DNA from: Ecdyonurus torrentis
Lineage: Eukaryota; Arthropoda; Insecta; Ephemeroptera; Heptageniidae
Length of the DNA: 64,000 nucleotides
Assembly (NCBI GenBank): GCA_949318235.1
Contig: OX439128.1
Location: forward strand, 44,596,262 to 44,660,261
Direction: 5' to 3'
In this document: positions 14,335 to 27,748 of the stretch, piece after piece
Layout: each line of letters opens with the position of its first letter
How positions within the stretch are numbered: position 1 is the first letter of the stretch
Notes under the pieces: model-generated
The model's input: the letters and a program-made list of their open reading frames with translations, nothing else
Told to the model about the DNA's origin: nothing
Databases searched by the model: none
Made by a program: the position numbers and the translations under genes

Positions 14335-14660
14335 AAGGGTATCTTTATTATAATTCACCAGTTCACCTTCTCCCCAATTCACCCCCATATTCTATCTATA
14401 TTTATATATAAGTTAAAGTTATAAGTACTCTTTCTATGTTAAGGTTTTAAAATCCTTTAAGATTTGTAAACCTTATAAGAAGTAGAAGAAGAAAATAATA
14501 TTTATAGTTTGAAGTAAATACCAATAAGTATTAAAACAGCACCTGGGGTGTTTAATATTGACATAATTTAATAAACTAACAGATTTATTAAAAAATAACT
14601 TTTATATGGATAAAGATATTGATTTAAATTTTAATTACTAATATTTTTTATCAGATGCTC

Positions 14661-14697
<37 letters not shown>

Positions 14698-16200
14698 TAA
14701 GACATTTTTCTAGTAATACAACTTCAGTATATTTTATAAACACTTGAAATTTTATTTGTTTTTCTATATTTTATCATGAAAATTATTTTTTTCTTTTGTA
14801 CGGTAGGAACTCAATTTGATTTTTAATGTTATGATGCTTATTATTATTGTTAAATTAATAATATTATCTTACGCACATATTGTGAAAGCTCTGAATTCAA
14901 ATTAAATATGCAGTATTGAGTTTTTATACCAATGAGTTTTAAATTTAGCTTATTTTGCATTTATTCTGATTTTTATATGATTATTAAGATTTGACTATCC
15001 CCAAAAGTTACTTTGTAATTAGCAAAAAAATAATAATAATAAAAAAATAGCCTCATCCTGTTGAGCTTTTTTTTTTTTTTTTTTTCCAAAATAATTCTGA
15101 GAGGAAAATTTATCATGCAGCTTCACAATATCAACTTAAAGAAAATTAGTTAAAACTTTTTTTTGGCACATTTCTTGAACCCCTATAAATATATAGCGTA
15201 GGCAACCTGGATAACATAGAGGACCGACAATTAGCCTAACCTGCAGGATACATGTTATAATGGGGATACTGGGCATTAGAATTTTCGTATACATTTTGTG
15301 CTTTTTTAAAATTTTGAAAAACTGCGGAATAAATCGTATATTCTGGATTAATTACCAATGCATGAATTCTGTGCCATAAATCCATTGAAACGTGAATAAC
15401 TTAAAAGGTATAGCTTGTTGCGTCCAGTATTGAGAAAGCAAAGAGAATGTATTACGTTCACTATGATGCTTTTTTTTTAATGAAGATCAATTTTGATAGT
15501 TTTACTATGAATATGCTTTTCTATAACATCTTTTATTACATTTTTATTATTATTAAATTTTTTTAATTAAAAATGCTACATTTATTTTACTGTTCAAAGT
15601 ATAAACATTTCAATTATTATAGCCGATCATCTCTCAGAGTATTATTAACAGTTCGGACACAATAAAACGTTCATAAAATGATTTATTGAGTGATTCAGTT
15701 TACATTTGTAATCTGGATGATATTTATTTGGTGATTTGGGAGGTTGTAGAATTTATCTCCAGTCGACACGATGCTCAGTTGTCAACTCGGTGCTCATAGC
15801 TTGAGTTAGTGCTACACAACAAGCGGCTCAGCCCGTGATTTGCAGCCAAGTTTCACCAATGTATATACACACCAGTCTGTCGTGTATTACGTCACCTTAA
15901 TGTCATACTCCATTGATTTGTAGATCATATTTTTTTATGTTTGGTTGCTGTTTTTGAAATTGAGCAAAAAAAAAATGCCCTTTTATAAAAATCCTTACAG
16001 TTATTCAATAGATTGAAATAAAAATTACTGCGGTAAGCTTATAGAAAACATTTTACTTCAGTTTAGTAAAACCACGAGTAAACTGCAAAAAAAAACCTAT
16101 TATTACTTAAGTTGGTTGAAAATAATGAAATGCCTTTTTATTTTACTTACCAAAGAAAGAAATATGTAAATAATAATTATAATGCAAAAATAACCATCCA
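14332..16200. other. AT-rich noncoding DNA
   Basis: No gene recognised. Poly(T) tracts lie near 14,665-14,696 and 15,068-15,085. A GC-richer patch at 15,760-15,890 matches nothing I can name. Confidence 0.55.
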
Positions 16201-16435
16201 CACGAACAAAAAAAAAAAAAAAAAAAAAAAAAAAACACGTAATAATTATACTCGCCCATTCTCGTACAATTTGTTCAATAAAACATAATCCATGCTATAC
16301 GTCACAAATACTACGTTACAAAGCATAAATATTATGATTTTCAGCGCATAATTATTTGTATTGTTCTAATTTAGTATCATTTATTCTATAATAACATAAA
16401 TGCAGCATAAATAACCTAAATTATTCTTTCCGTTC
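16201..16435 (+). mobile_element. Dispersed ~220-bp TIR repeat, copy 1
   Basis: One of five copies of the same sequence in this window (also about 25,435, 30,797, 41,290 and 57,209). Shared parts are an entry TACGTAATAATTATGCTAG, several GCATAA/TTATGC motifs, and an exit reading AATTTATTCTTTCCGTG. The ends are short imperfect inverted repeats. This copy has an internal poly(A) expansion of ~29 nt near its left end. Confidence 0.65.
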
Positions 16436-17015
16436 ATTATTTACCAAAAAACACATTAGATATCCAAACCCAAATAAATGAGTTCATTTTGATCATAACA
16501 TTACAGATGATAATAATAAATAACTTTATTAAGGCATTGTGAGGGCTTCACTGCCATATTTTACAAAACCTTGCAAACAAAATTACATGAGAATATTATA
16601 TAAGTAGACAATTAATACTAACAATTTTTTACATAATGCATTTATGTAATTTCGATGTAACCATTTGTGCATAGAATATTTGAATATTTACTAAAGAATC
16701 AATTAGTTTGTATTATTATTATTTTCTTTACAGAGAATTAAAACGTTATGCTCCTCATGAGTTATGTCAGTTATGAAGGTGTAACATTTTTGTAGCTTGT
16801 TATCTAATAAACCGTGTATTTAAATACAGTATATTTTAAGTGTTCAGCAATACTGTATTCCAATTCTGTACAAAACTGATAACCATAGGGAGATAATTAT
16901 ACGAGTAAATAGATCCAGATAAAGATAGCATATAATAAAGATAAGGTGGTAAGTAACATCAAGTGAATAGTTTTGCTTATGGAAATTAACATTGTTGTTA
17001 TGTTAACTATCTTAA

Positions 17016-17333
17016 AGGCGTAACACCTTGAACAAAAAAAAAAACTTGCCTAATATCCTAACATACCTAAATATCAACGTTAATTTGGCTGGAGTCATTG
17101 ATTTTTAATTTATTTTACATTCACAAAATGTTAGTTGCGGGTTTATGACGTCACATGTTGCCTGATCCACGCGCACGGAAACAAGCAAGCTGTGACGTCA
17201 TAAACTCGCAACTGATATTTCGTATAAATGGAAAATAAATTAGTAATCAATAACTCCGACCAAATTAACGTTGATATTTAGGTTTGTTTGGATACTAGGC
17301 AAGTTTTTTTTTGTTTAAGATGTTCTATGCCTG
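17016..17333. mobile_element. Foldback MITE, ~318 bp, arms ~140 bp
   Basis: Long inverted repeat. The left arm reads AAAAAACTTGCCTA, CTAAATATCAACGTTAATTT and GTTTATGACGTCAC; the right arm is its reverse complement with scattered mismatches. The central loop (~35 bp) is GC-richer, and each arm ends in a TGACGTCA octamer facing the loop. No coding content. Confidence 0.8.
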
Positions 17334-17628
17334 TAAGTGACAACACAACCACTAGTGATCCCAGGGTGGATTCGGATAAGTCTGAAATATGGCAACCTAA
17401 ATATATATATATATATACTTAAAGTTAAAATGATTAAATTAAAGTAAGTAAATACACTATTCATAATTATAATAATAAATCAGAATTTAAATAAATTGAT
17501 ATTATCCTTTAAATTATCGATTTAAAATGAAAAAATATATTATATAATATAATATTGATATATAACATTAAAAACGTTTGTTGTATTACAAGATGCTATA
17601 TTATATTTATATAAGAGTTTACTATATA

Positions 17629-17636
17629 ATATAGTG
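17629..17636. repeat. Target-site duplication (left) of 4.9-kb hAT-like element
   Basis: ATATAGTG, repeated exactly at 22,553-22,560. Confidence 0.8.
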
Positions 17637-18672
17637 TAGAGCTGTGGAAACCGCTAAAAATTGTGAAACCGGATAATCGTTTTTATTTTTTATCGGTTCG
17701 ATTAAATCGATTAAAAACAGAACGATTCGGTTTTCGATTTTGTCGGTTTTTTCAGTCATTATTATGATTTTGACTTTAAAATTCGGTTTACAAAATTCGA
17801 TTTTTACCATCTAAAAATAAAAAATCGAATCGTAAAGGTCATTTGTTATAAAAAATCGAATATTTTTTTATGATAAACCGAATAACAAAATTAAAAATCG
17901 ATTTTTTTTTATTTATTATTATTTACTTGGAATCCTTAGATTTGCAAATCTTTAATACGATTTTTAAGTTTCTTTAATGATATTCAGTTTTATATTTAAA
18001 CAGCGGTCCAAAAAAAAAAATATTGAATAATAACATACTTTTTTTCTTAAATTATATTTGAAACCAATTTTATATTTTGAAATAGCTCTTATGATTCACA
18101 CAATATTTTATATTCCATTATTTTTAAAATAATTCTTGTTTAGTTTTTTGCAACTATATTATATTATATGTTTTATTTAAAATGTATATCAATCAAATTA
18201 GTCACCTGTGCAAAATGAAGATCTTAAAAATGCGTATTAAACTCTGTATATATTATGGACTTATATTAGGTATAGAAAGAAAGGAAAGCCAGGCTATTGT
18301 ACTTTTCATGGAGTACCGTTTAAAAAGTATTGGAGTACAGGTAGGTAAAAAAAATGAAGAAGTGGCTGGTCAGTAAAAGCACTAAAAGCTGCATGATCAT
18401 AGAATGTTCTTTATACTCTTCTTCCTCTTTTTTTTTTTTTTTTCTTTTTCTTTACATAAGTGAAAAAAGAAATAATAATTTAATATAAAAGAAAGAAAGA
18501 AAGCAATTAAAGTTTGTTTTAAGTTTTGGAAAGAAAAATTAACAAAATCGCTCTTACTATCAATTTATTAGCAGCAAATTAAACAAGGATGTAATATAAA
18601 GTTGCATAAAAAACATTATTACATTTTTTCTATATCGTTATCTATCTATTATAACTATATAGAATATATATA

Positions 18673-18832
18673 ATGAATGAATGAATGAATGAATGAATGA
18701 ATGAATGAATGAATGAATGAATGAATGAATGAATGAATGAATGAATGAATGAATGAATGAATGAATGAATGAATGAATGAATGAATGAATGAATGAATGA
18801 ATGAATGAATGAATGAATGAATGAATGAATGA
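18673..18832. repeat. (TGAA)n microsatellite, ~160 bp
   Basis: Same motif as at 291-610, followed by a TC-rich stretch. Confidence 0.96.
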
Positions 18833-19494
18833 AAAACTTATTTTCTTTCTCTCTTTCTCTCTCTCTCTCTCTCATTCATTTATTCCGTTTTTTTATTTTT
18901 CCGCGGATATTAAAGACATCATTTAAAAAATATTAGTATATAAAAATTATATGATAAAACCTAAAAATGTATTGCTTAAATTTTTGTATGAAATATATAG
19001 TTAACTATAATATTCATATTAAACTAAAATCATTTTGCAAACAGGGTATAATTTATAATATATAATTTTTTTTTGTTTAAGAAACGTCAGGCTTACAATT
19101 GATATACGGAGGTAAAAAAAAATTATAAGGTATATAAACGGCCGTGGGGTTGAAAGGGAGTTACATGCCCTCAGGTGTCCAGCTGGTTGTGTTTTGCGTT
19201 CTGAAGAAAGGTGCAAAACACATCATGGTGCAAAACCATAGAGTTGGAGGTAGAATTTTAAAACTATGATTTTTGCTCCTCAAATTCAAATTTTTATCAT
19301 TATTACCTTTCTTTGATTAGAAATGGTATGATTTTAAACTTTTTAAAACTTTTAAACAATTGATTTTTTTTTTCATAATTAAAAAAATAATACTAAACTA
19401 CTAATTGTAAGCAAATATACATAAATATATCAGTTTAAAATTTGCAGATTATATAAGACTGCATTTTTTATTCTTCTTAAAATATTTTTAAATA

Positions 19495-20572
19495 AAGTAA
19501 CCTTAATAAATTAGCTTAATTGCCTAGAACACGAACGTTAAACTTGATAGTAAGATTTGTTAAAATACAATAAAAAATTAAATTTCTGACTTACATTTTT
19601 GTCTTAACAAATTTTTATTTTGATATTCATGTACAGCAGTATTTTCTTCTACATATTGAATACAAAATGATGTATGCATTATTGAATTAGATTTAAGAAC
19701 AACTATTTTGCATACATGCAAAAATGGGTATTTTCCGTATTTCATACAAATTGCAGTAAAATTTAACCAATATATTTGACATCAGCATAAAATTTGCATT
19801 TCGGAATAAATTTTCAAGATTCAATATTTTAAAATCAAGGAACGCCCCTTTTTAATAATTAATGAATTTCTAAAAAACTATACGTTGCATCAAAAACTTT
19901 TAATGACAAGAAATGTGTAGAATTATATAATACACTTTGAGTATAAATTTCAGGCTATTTGAAATGTTATTGACAATTTGCCAACGCTTTGAAAAGTTTT
20001 AAACAGAGAAATTTTAAAAGTGCAATGTTTTTATTATGATGTTTTACTTCACTTTTAAAATTTCTCTGTTTGAAAACTTTCAAAGCGTTGGCAAATTGTC
20101 AAAAACATTTTAAATGGCCTAAAATTTATACACAGATTGTATTATATAATTCTACACATTTCTTGTCATTAAAAGTTTTTGATGCAACGTATAGTTTTTT
20201 AGAAATTCATCAATTATTAAAAAGGGGCGTTCCTCGATTTTAAAAATTTAAATCGTAAAAAATTATTCCTAAATGCAAATTTTATGCTGATGTCAAATAT
20301 ATTGGTTAAATTTTACTGCAATTCGTATGAAACACGGAAAATACCTATTTTTGCATGTATGCAAAATAGTCATTCTTAAATCTAATTTAATAATGCATAC
20401 ATCATTTTGTATTCAATATGTAGTAGAACATACTGCTGTACATGAATATCAAAATAAAAATTTGTTGAGACTAAAATGTAAGTCAGAAATTCATTTTTTA
20501 TTGTGTTTGAAGAAATCTTACTATCAAATTTAATGATCATATTCTAGGCAAGCTAATTTATTTAGGTAATCT
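19495..20572. repeat. Giant near-perfect palindrome, ~1.08 kb
   Basis: Two arms of about 525 bp (19,495-20,022 and 20,050-20,572) are reverse complements with scattered differences, separated by only ~27 bp. Paired landmarks: ACAGAGAAATTTTAAAAGTG against CACTTTTAAAATTTCTCTGT at the centre, GGAACGCCCCTTTTTAATAA against TTATTAAAAAGGGGCGTTCC, and AATTAGCTT against AAGCTAATT at the outer ends. No coding capacity or terminal transposon signature was identified. The 68-codon frame at 20,327 is incidental. It could be a foldback transposon or an inverted duplication, and its transcript would form long dsRNA. Confidence 0.9.
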
Positions 20573-20614
20573 CGTTTTGAGAGTATTCTAAAGAACATAA
20601 AAAATGCATTCTTT

Positions 20615-20767
20615 AGGCCCGCGCAGCCGTCTTATTTTATTTAATATTAAATTAATTTAAGAAAATAGGTCACTGTGATTGGCGGAGAGTCGACTCTCAG
20701 CCAATCACAGCGACTTATTATTTTAATTAATTTAATATTAAATAAAATAAAACGGCTGCGCGGGCCT
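20615..20767. mobile_element. Palindromic MITE, ~153 bp, GC-rich tips
   Basis: Ends are AGGCCCGCGCAGCCGT and its reverse complement. The arms continue through TTATTTAATATTAAATTAAT and meet in a centre built on GAGAGTCGACTCTC. It is practically one continuous palindrome. Flanking TTT on both sides may be a 3-bp target duplication. Confidence 0.8.
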
Positions 20768-21984
20768 TTTATATGCAAATTGTAAAAACATATTTTGTAT
20801 ATAAACAGTATTTTATTACGATTCTTTTACGTAACAGAAGAATAAAATAAAATGGTATTTTAAAGTGTTAGAATATTATATTGTTTTTTCCCTCTCTACC
20901 TTCTCCCCAATACCTCATATACCTGATGCATTCTTTCAGAGATTGTCAATGTAAAAGTAGATGCAGTATTGTACACTACCTCTACTCATACATTTGCGTT
21001 TTATTTTAGGTGAGGGATCATTTGCTACCTGACCAGAAGACCCTCATTACTTTATGCATGAATTAATATTGAGCACTCAAAGAAACAATTACAGTGAATT
21101 ATAATTACCACAGTTGTTTTCTTAATGAAAATACAAATATATATCTTTTTTTATCGTCGTTCTAGCTTAATTTTAAATATTTAATAAAAATAATTGTGAA
21201 TTATTTTGCTTGTCTTTTTTCTTGTTGAAAAAGACGCTATAGAACGACAAAAAATAAAGGTGTATGCGTGTATTAAAAAAAGAAAAAAAAAAACTGCATG
21301 CATTTTTAATCATTTTAACTTTTCCTACTAATTGAAGATATTAAAGCTTTCAGTCGTATGATCAGATAATCATTAATCATACGCTTTTTCAGCTTTTTGT
21401 TTGCTAAAATAAGTTTTCATTTGCACCCACCGATACAAAATCAAAATACCAAGTTACTTTTTATGTTTTTTTTTTTTTTTTTTTTTTTTTTTTATTATTT
21501 TTTTTTTTATAGTGATACGCTTATATATAGTTTTTAAGTTAAATATTATAGTACATATATAATAATATAAATGCAAAATTAATAATAAATTTAGAAAAAC
21601 ATTGAAAAATAATGTATTATTAAAATAGCAATAAATTAGGGTCCTTTAAAATCAAATTATAATATACTTAAAACAAAATCTTCAGAATCTATTTACCGTA
21701 TAGTTGTGAAAATAATAGACGGGTTAGTTGACACCCGAGGGATCGTCAATGGTATAAAGAACAGAGAAAAAAATAAACATCAGGTATATGTCCAGAATCT
21801 TGTCAAAATATTTTTGCACCTGCAGTCTTGCACTGCCCGATAAGAGGAGTCTAAATCTAAAGTCAACTTCCATAAAAAAATTGTCATTGAGCGAACAAAC
21901 ATGATAATTGATAACTAAGAGTTTAAAATTTGTATGGGAAAATATAAGCTGCGTGTTAATAAATTATAATATGAATGAAAAATA

Positions 21985-21985
<1 letters not shown>
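20768..21985. other. AT-rich interior of the hAT-like element
   Basis: No transposase or other gene recognised. A poly(T) tract lies near 21,469-21,493. Confidence 0.5.

Positions 21986-22048
<63 letters not shown>
21986..22048. repeat. (TA)n microsatellite
   Basis: TA run of about 63 bp. Confidence 0.95.
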
Positions 22049-22053
<5 letters not shown>

Positions 22054-22084
22054 TTTTCTGCATGATTTTTGAATAAAGACGATT

Positions 22085-22127
22085 ATTTATTTATTTATTT
22101 ATTTATATATATATATATATAATTAAT

Positions 22128-22215
<88 letters not shown>
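22085..22215. repeat. (TTAT)n and (TA)n compound microsatellite
   Basis: TTAT repeats pass into TA, are interrupted by AATTAATTAC, then continue as an ~80-bp TA run. Confidence 0.93.
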
Positions 22216-22217
<2 letters not shown>

Positions 22218-22552
22218 ACATATATATATACACACATACACTCACACAATAACTTAATATTGTTAAATTATTGAGCTAAAATAACTTTTAATCCTTGATT
22301 TTTTCTAAAAAAAATTATCGATTTTTTAATGGGTATTTTAAAAAAAAAAATCGAATTATTTTGACGGTTTTTATATATAAGAAATAATATTAATCGATTT
22401 TTTTTAAATTAAGGTTTTTGCGAATTTAAAATCGTTAATATGCAATTCGATTTTTAATTTTCGATTTTCGGTTTTATGCAATAACTCGAAACCGATTTTC
22501 TTATTTCATGAAACCGGTTTTCAAAATAAACCGGATTAAATCCACAGCTCTA

Positions 22553-22560
22553 ATATAGTG
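22553..22560. repeat. Target-site duplication (right) of 4.9-kb hAT-like element
   Basis: ATATAGTG, identical to 17,629-17,636. Confidence 0.8.
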
Positions 22561-24537
<1,977 letters not shown>

Positions 24538-24865
24538 ATCTTTCTCGTAGTAGTTACTTCACGGAGAAAATAATTTACGTACTTCATGCTGTATTGAAAA
24601 TAAGTATCGTAAAAATTCAAATATGTTTATTCATTTCTTTCATCCTACAATCACACATCCTACAACAATGCATATCCGCTTAGGTTATTGTAAAAAAAAA
24701 AAATCACAACTAAAAATGATAGACAATACAATACAAAAATTATACACAATGAAGAAATATATACAACATAGAAATATAGTTAACATAGAACATAACAAAA
24801 GTAAATTGGAGAGATATGTTGTATTTAGTCTTTCAAAAATTTATCAATTGTATAATATTGCTTGT

Positions 24866-24979
24866 TTAATATAGTAACGTTTTCAATGCCTTTTTAAATA
24901 TGATAGGATCTTCAATCTGTCTTATATGTGTAGGTAGATTATTATAAATCTGTATACACCCACAGAAAGGTCTTTTATT
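24866..24979 (-). pseudogene. LINE reverse-transcriptase C-terminal fragment
   Basis: On the minus strand an open segment ends at a TAA and contains IYNNLPTHIR followed by FKKALKTLL. A YNxLP...FKxxLKxxL tail is typical of the C-terminus of CR1/Jockey-type LINE ORF2 proteins. Only about 38 residues remain. A tRNA-like sequence lies just upstream on the same strand. Confidence 0.6.
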
Positions 24980-25023
24980 ATACATTTCAGTTCAGTTAAA
25001 TTGACGTTGAAAATGAACTCAGC

Positions 25024-25094
25024 TTGACGGGGAATCGAACCCGGATCATTGGTTTCCCAGACCACTGCGTTAGCCATTACGCTACCGAGACTAG
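25024..25094 (-). mobile_element. tRNA-derived sequence (SINE head or tRNA pseudogene)
   Basis: On the minus strand there is an A-box-like TAGCGTAATGG and a perfect B box GGTTCGATTCC within ~72 nt, in a clover-like order with a CTGGGAA loop. The acceptor-stem halves (GTCTCGG and TCAAGCT) do not pair, so it is not a working tRNA. It is more likely the head of a SINE whose body runs toward lower coordinates. Confidence 0.6.
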
Positions 25095-25434
25095 ATTCTC
25101 TTCAACATCATTCCTCCAACATCATGCCTGCTGCCTGCAACATCATTCCTCCAACATCAATCAATGCTCATATATAGTCAGATTTTGCTGCTTGCAGAAT
25201 TTTTTTCAACTTCAATTTACTTGTAACAGTTTAACAATTTACTTTAAATGTAACATAAAAGCTAACTCTTTCAATCCCGTGTAAAAAACATTAAATTACA
25301 CACTCACAATTCCTATATTGTAGAAGAGCACAAATATTGCTAATTTGTACTAATATAAGTAACTATGCTATTACTATTATTACTATTATTAACTATTATG
25401 CTATATATATTGTATAATCACTATATGTACTATA

Positions 25435-25654
25435 CACGGACAAGAATAACTACGTAATAATTATGCTAGCTCATTTTTAGCATAATTTGTACAATACAAC
25501 GTAATCTATGCTATACTGCACATTAACTATGTTACATAGCATCAATATTACGAGTATGTTGTACAGCATAAATATTTATACTGTACTAATTTAGCAACTT
25601 TTTTGCTATAATGACATAAATGCAGCAAAAATTATGTAATTTATTCTTTCCGTG
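25435..25654 (+). mobile_element. Dispersed ~220-bp TIR repeat, copy 2 (best-preserved ends)
   Basis: Begins CACGGACAAGAATAACTACG and ends TTTATTCTTTCCGTG, so the two ends are imperfect inverted repeats. The body has the family motifs TACGTAATAATTATGCTAGC and repeated GCATAA. No coding content. Confidence 0.7.
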
Positions 25655-26338
25655 TAGAGTGTGTAAATTCGATGTTGTGCAATAAATGTTGCTGTATTGA
25701 GCTAGCATATAATTACTGTATATTTATTTTTGTTCGTATAATATATAATAAAAAAAAAATCAGTAACAAAAAGTCGGTGTTCGCTTTTCTATATAGATGA
25801 CGTAAACTATACGTCATTGCAACTGAATTGAAATGTTTTGCTGATACAGAAGTGTTACTGAATATTAAAATTTCTTATGAAACTTTGTTCAAAAGAAGTT
25901 AGCATAAGAAATTACACGATCAGGAAAAATCATCACAAAAGCTCCCACAATGCCTTTTACATAATTCCTTTCTACAAAAACTAATGACAATTTTTTTTTC
26001 TACCTTTAAGAAAAATATGCATAACAATTATTACATAATTTTACCACTTGAGTGTATTATATTAAAAAAAAATGCATTAACATTATCCGGTTTTTAATGT
26101 ATTGACTTTCTAAGTAGGATGTTATATTCTTTTAAATACAAAGATTAGGCAGAAAGAAAAAAAAAGTTATGTATATTATATAAAAAAAGTTTTTATGTAC
26201 AGGGTGATCATAAAAATTTAGACGTTTTGAAAGACGAAGATAGGTAGTAAAATATTAGTTCAATAATGAAATGGAAGCTGAAATTTGTATATATTTTGAA
26301 AATATTCAGTTTGAATTTTGTGCATTGGTTACTTTTGT

Positions 26339-26958
26339 TATTAGACCTCTCCCTCCCTCTAACATCCTGTTCTAATGACGTTTCTATTATGCAAAAACGT
26401 GCGATTAGAACTATTTTTGGAACCTATCCCCCAATGTCTTGCCATCCTCATTTTATTGAATTAAATATTTTACCATTGCCATCTACATATATTTATTAAT
26501 GAATGCGTAAAGTTTTTAAGGAAATATCCTGCCTGGTTTAACAGTGTCCGCAGCATCCAAGCTCATCATACTACAACTGGACAACTGGTGATAGTAATTA
26601 TTATATGGGGAATCAGCATCTATCTTTGAGCAAAAAAGGCTCCGAGTATTGCTTTCCTCGTTTATATAACGCTCTTCCCAATCATGTTAAACAATGCGAT
26701 ACATATTCATCTTTTAAAACAATCTGTTCAAAATTACTTGCTTGAGAATATGTTTTACAGTGTTTAAGATTATTTATCCTCAAACAATGTGAAATACTGG
26801 CTAATTTACCATTTCATGTCCGTAATTGATAAAATGAATGGTAATATACTATATTTCAATTACTGTCATTATATTGAATATTATTGTTTTGTTATTGTGT
26901 GTAATGACTTGTTCTACTCTGTTAAGACATGGAACGTAATAAAATCTTATATCTTATA
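26339..26958 (+). pseudogene. LINE ORF2 C-terminal remnant plus 3' UTR (family 2)
   Basis: Translated pieces in shifting frames read MQKRAIRTIFGTYPP with HFIELNILPLPSTYIY, then SEYCFPRLYNALPNHVKQCD with SSFKTICSKLL. This is the usual C-terminal pattern of CR1/Jockey-like LINE ORF2 proteins. Stops and frameshifts break it. The 3' end, with TTGTTCTACTCTGTTAAGAC then GGAACGTAATAAAATCTTA, recurs at 28,683, 29,402 and 50,309, so the 3' UTR is shared by several truncated copies. Confidence 0.7.
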
Positions 26959-27228
26959 ACTTCTGTACGGTTACGTAAAAGACAAGATCTTAATAATATC
27001 AGTGAGAGATGTTCCAAAGCCTAAGAAAAACGCAACATACTGCCTGCCATTGAGTCTATCTTACCACAGATGCCGTGCATCATGTGGCGCGCGTGAGTTG
27101 AAGGTTCGAATGGACATGTGCCAAAGGTTCCCACGTGGACATACCTTAAAGGACCCCTGGCCTCAAAAACAAATTTCCTCTCAATGATAAATCATGAAAC
27201 AGGACTATTCTAAATGCACATATTTGAG

Positions 27229-27397
27229 CCTTAACCCTTCAGTACTCTCACAAAATGGGGAGAAAATTTATAAAGTAGGCAACTCGCACTACAATTTCTA
27301 TTGTAGACCCGGAATTGTTGACGTCATGAAGTCCTAAAGTTGCCTACTTTACAGCTTTTTTCAACCCCAGTTTATGAGGCTACAGAAGGGTTGAAGG
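27229..27397. mobile_element. Hairpin MITE nested in the TIR element
   Basis: Arms read CCTTAACCCTTCAGTA...AAAGTAGGCAACT and the reverse complement AGTTGCCTACTTT...GAAGGGTTGAAGG. The loop contains TGACGTCA. Confidence 0.7.
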
Positions 27398-27748
27398 ATA
27401 TAGTATGTGTATGAATGATGGTCCCATCTCATCAATTTTACGTTTTTGATTTAATTGCTTGAGACCTGGAGCCGTTTAAGGTAATTTGTATATTAAAACT
27501 TGTAACAAACAAAGAAAGTTTACATAAAAACTGTGGTTTTTAAATGCTGCTTTCTTTTAACGTCTGATTTCTCTTCTTTTTTATTATTATTGTTTCACTC
27601 TTCATAACAATACTAATTGAAGCACGCTATTCAAACTGAGTTTGTTTTTTAAATGCTCATGTTTTAAATTTAATTTCATGTATTGACATTATGTTTTCTT
27701 GCTGTCAATTGTCTTTCAAAACGTCCCAATTTTTATGATCACCCTGTA

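Larger units (their letters stand above)
17637..22552. mobile_element. hAT-like non-autonomous element, 4,916 bp, nested
   Basis: Both ends carry the inverted terminal repeat TAGAGCTGTGGA, and the flanks are a perfect 8-bp direct repeat (ATATAGTG). An 8-bp duplication with short terminal repeats of this kind is characteristic of the hAT superfamily. The ~200 bp inside each end is rich in CGATT/AATCG and CCGGTT motifs, resembling the subterminal repeats of hAT elements. No transposase frame is visible inside, so it would need a helper. Other repeats fill it: a (TGAA)n array, a ~1.08-kb palindrome, a GC-ended MITE and two (TA)n arrays. Alternatively it could be two solo ends flanking unrelated DNA, but the matching target duplication argues for one insertion. 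Confidence 0.7.
26200..27746. mobile_element. TIR element, 1,547 bp, TA-flanked, carrying a LINE fragment and an inner MITE
   Basis: The left end starts CAGGGTGATCATAAAAATTT and runs 36 bp to TTTTGAAAGAC. The right end (27,711-27,746) is its reverse complement with few mismatches. TA dinucleotides flank both sides (26,198-26,199 and 27,747-27,748). TA target and CAGGGTG tips fit Tc1/mariner-like non-autonomous elements. Inside are a LINE 3' segment (26,339-26,958) and a separate inverted repeat (27,229-27,397). No transposase remains. Confidence 0.75.

Noticed and set aside
20327..20533. 68-codon frame
   Set aside because: Lies entirely in one arm of the giant palindrome; no domain and no counterpart frame in the other arm.
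25024..25094. Functional tRNA gene
   Set aside because: Good B box but acceptor-stem halves do not pair; treated as tRNA-derived repeat.
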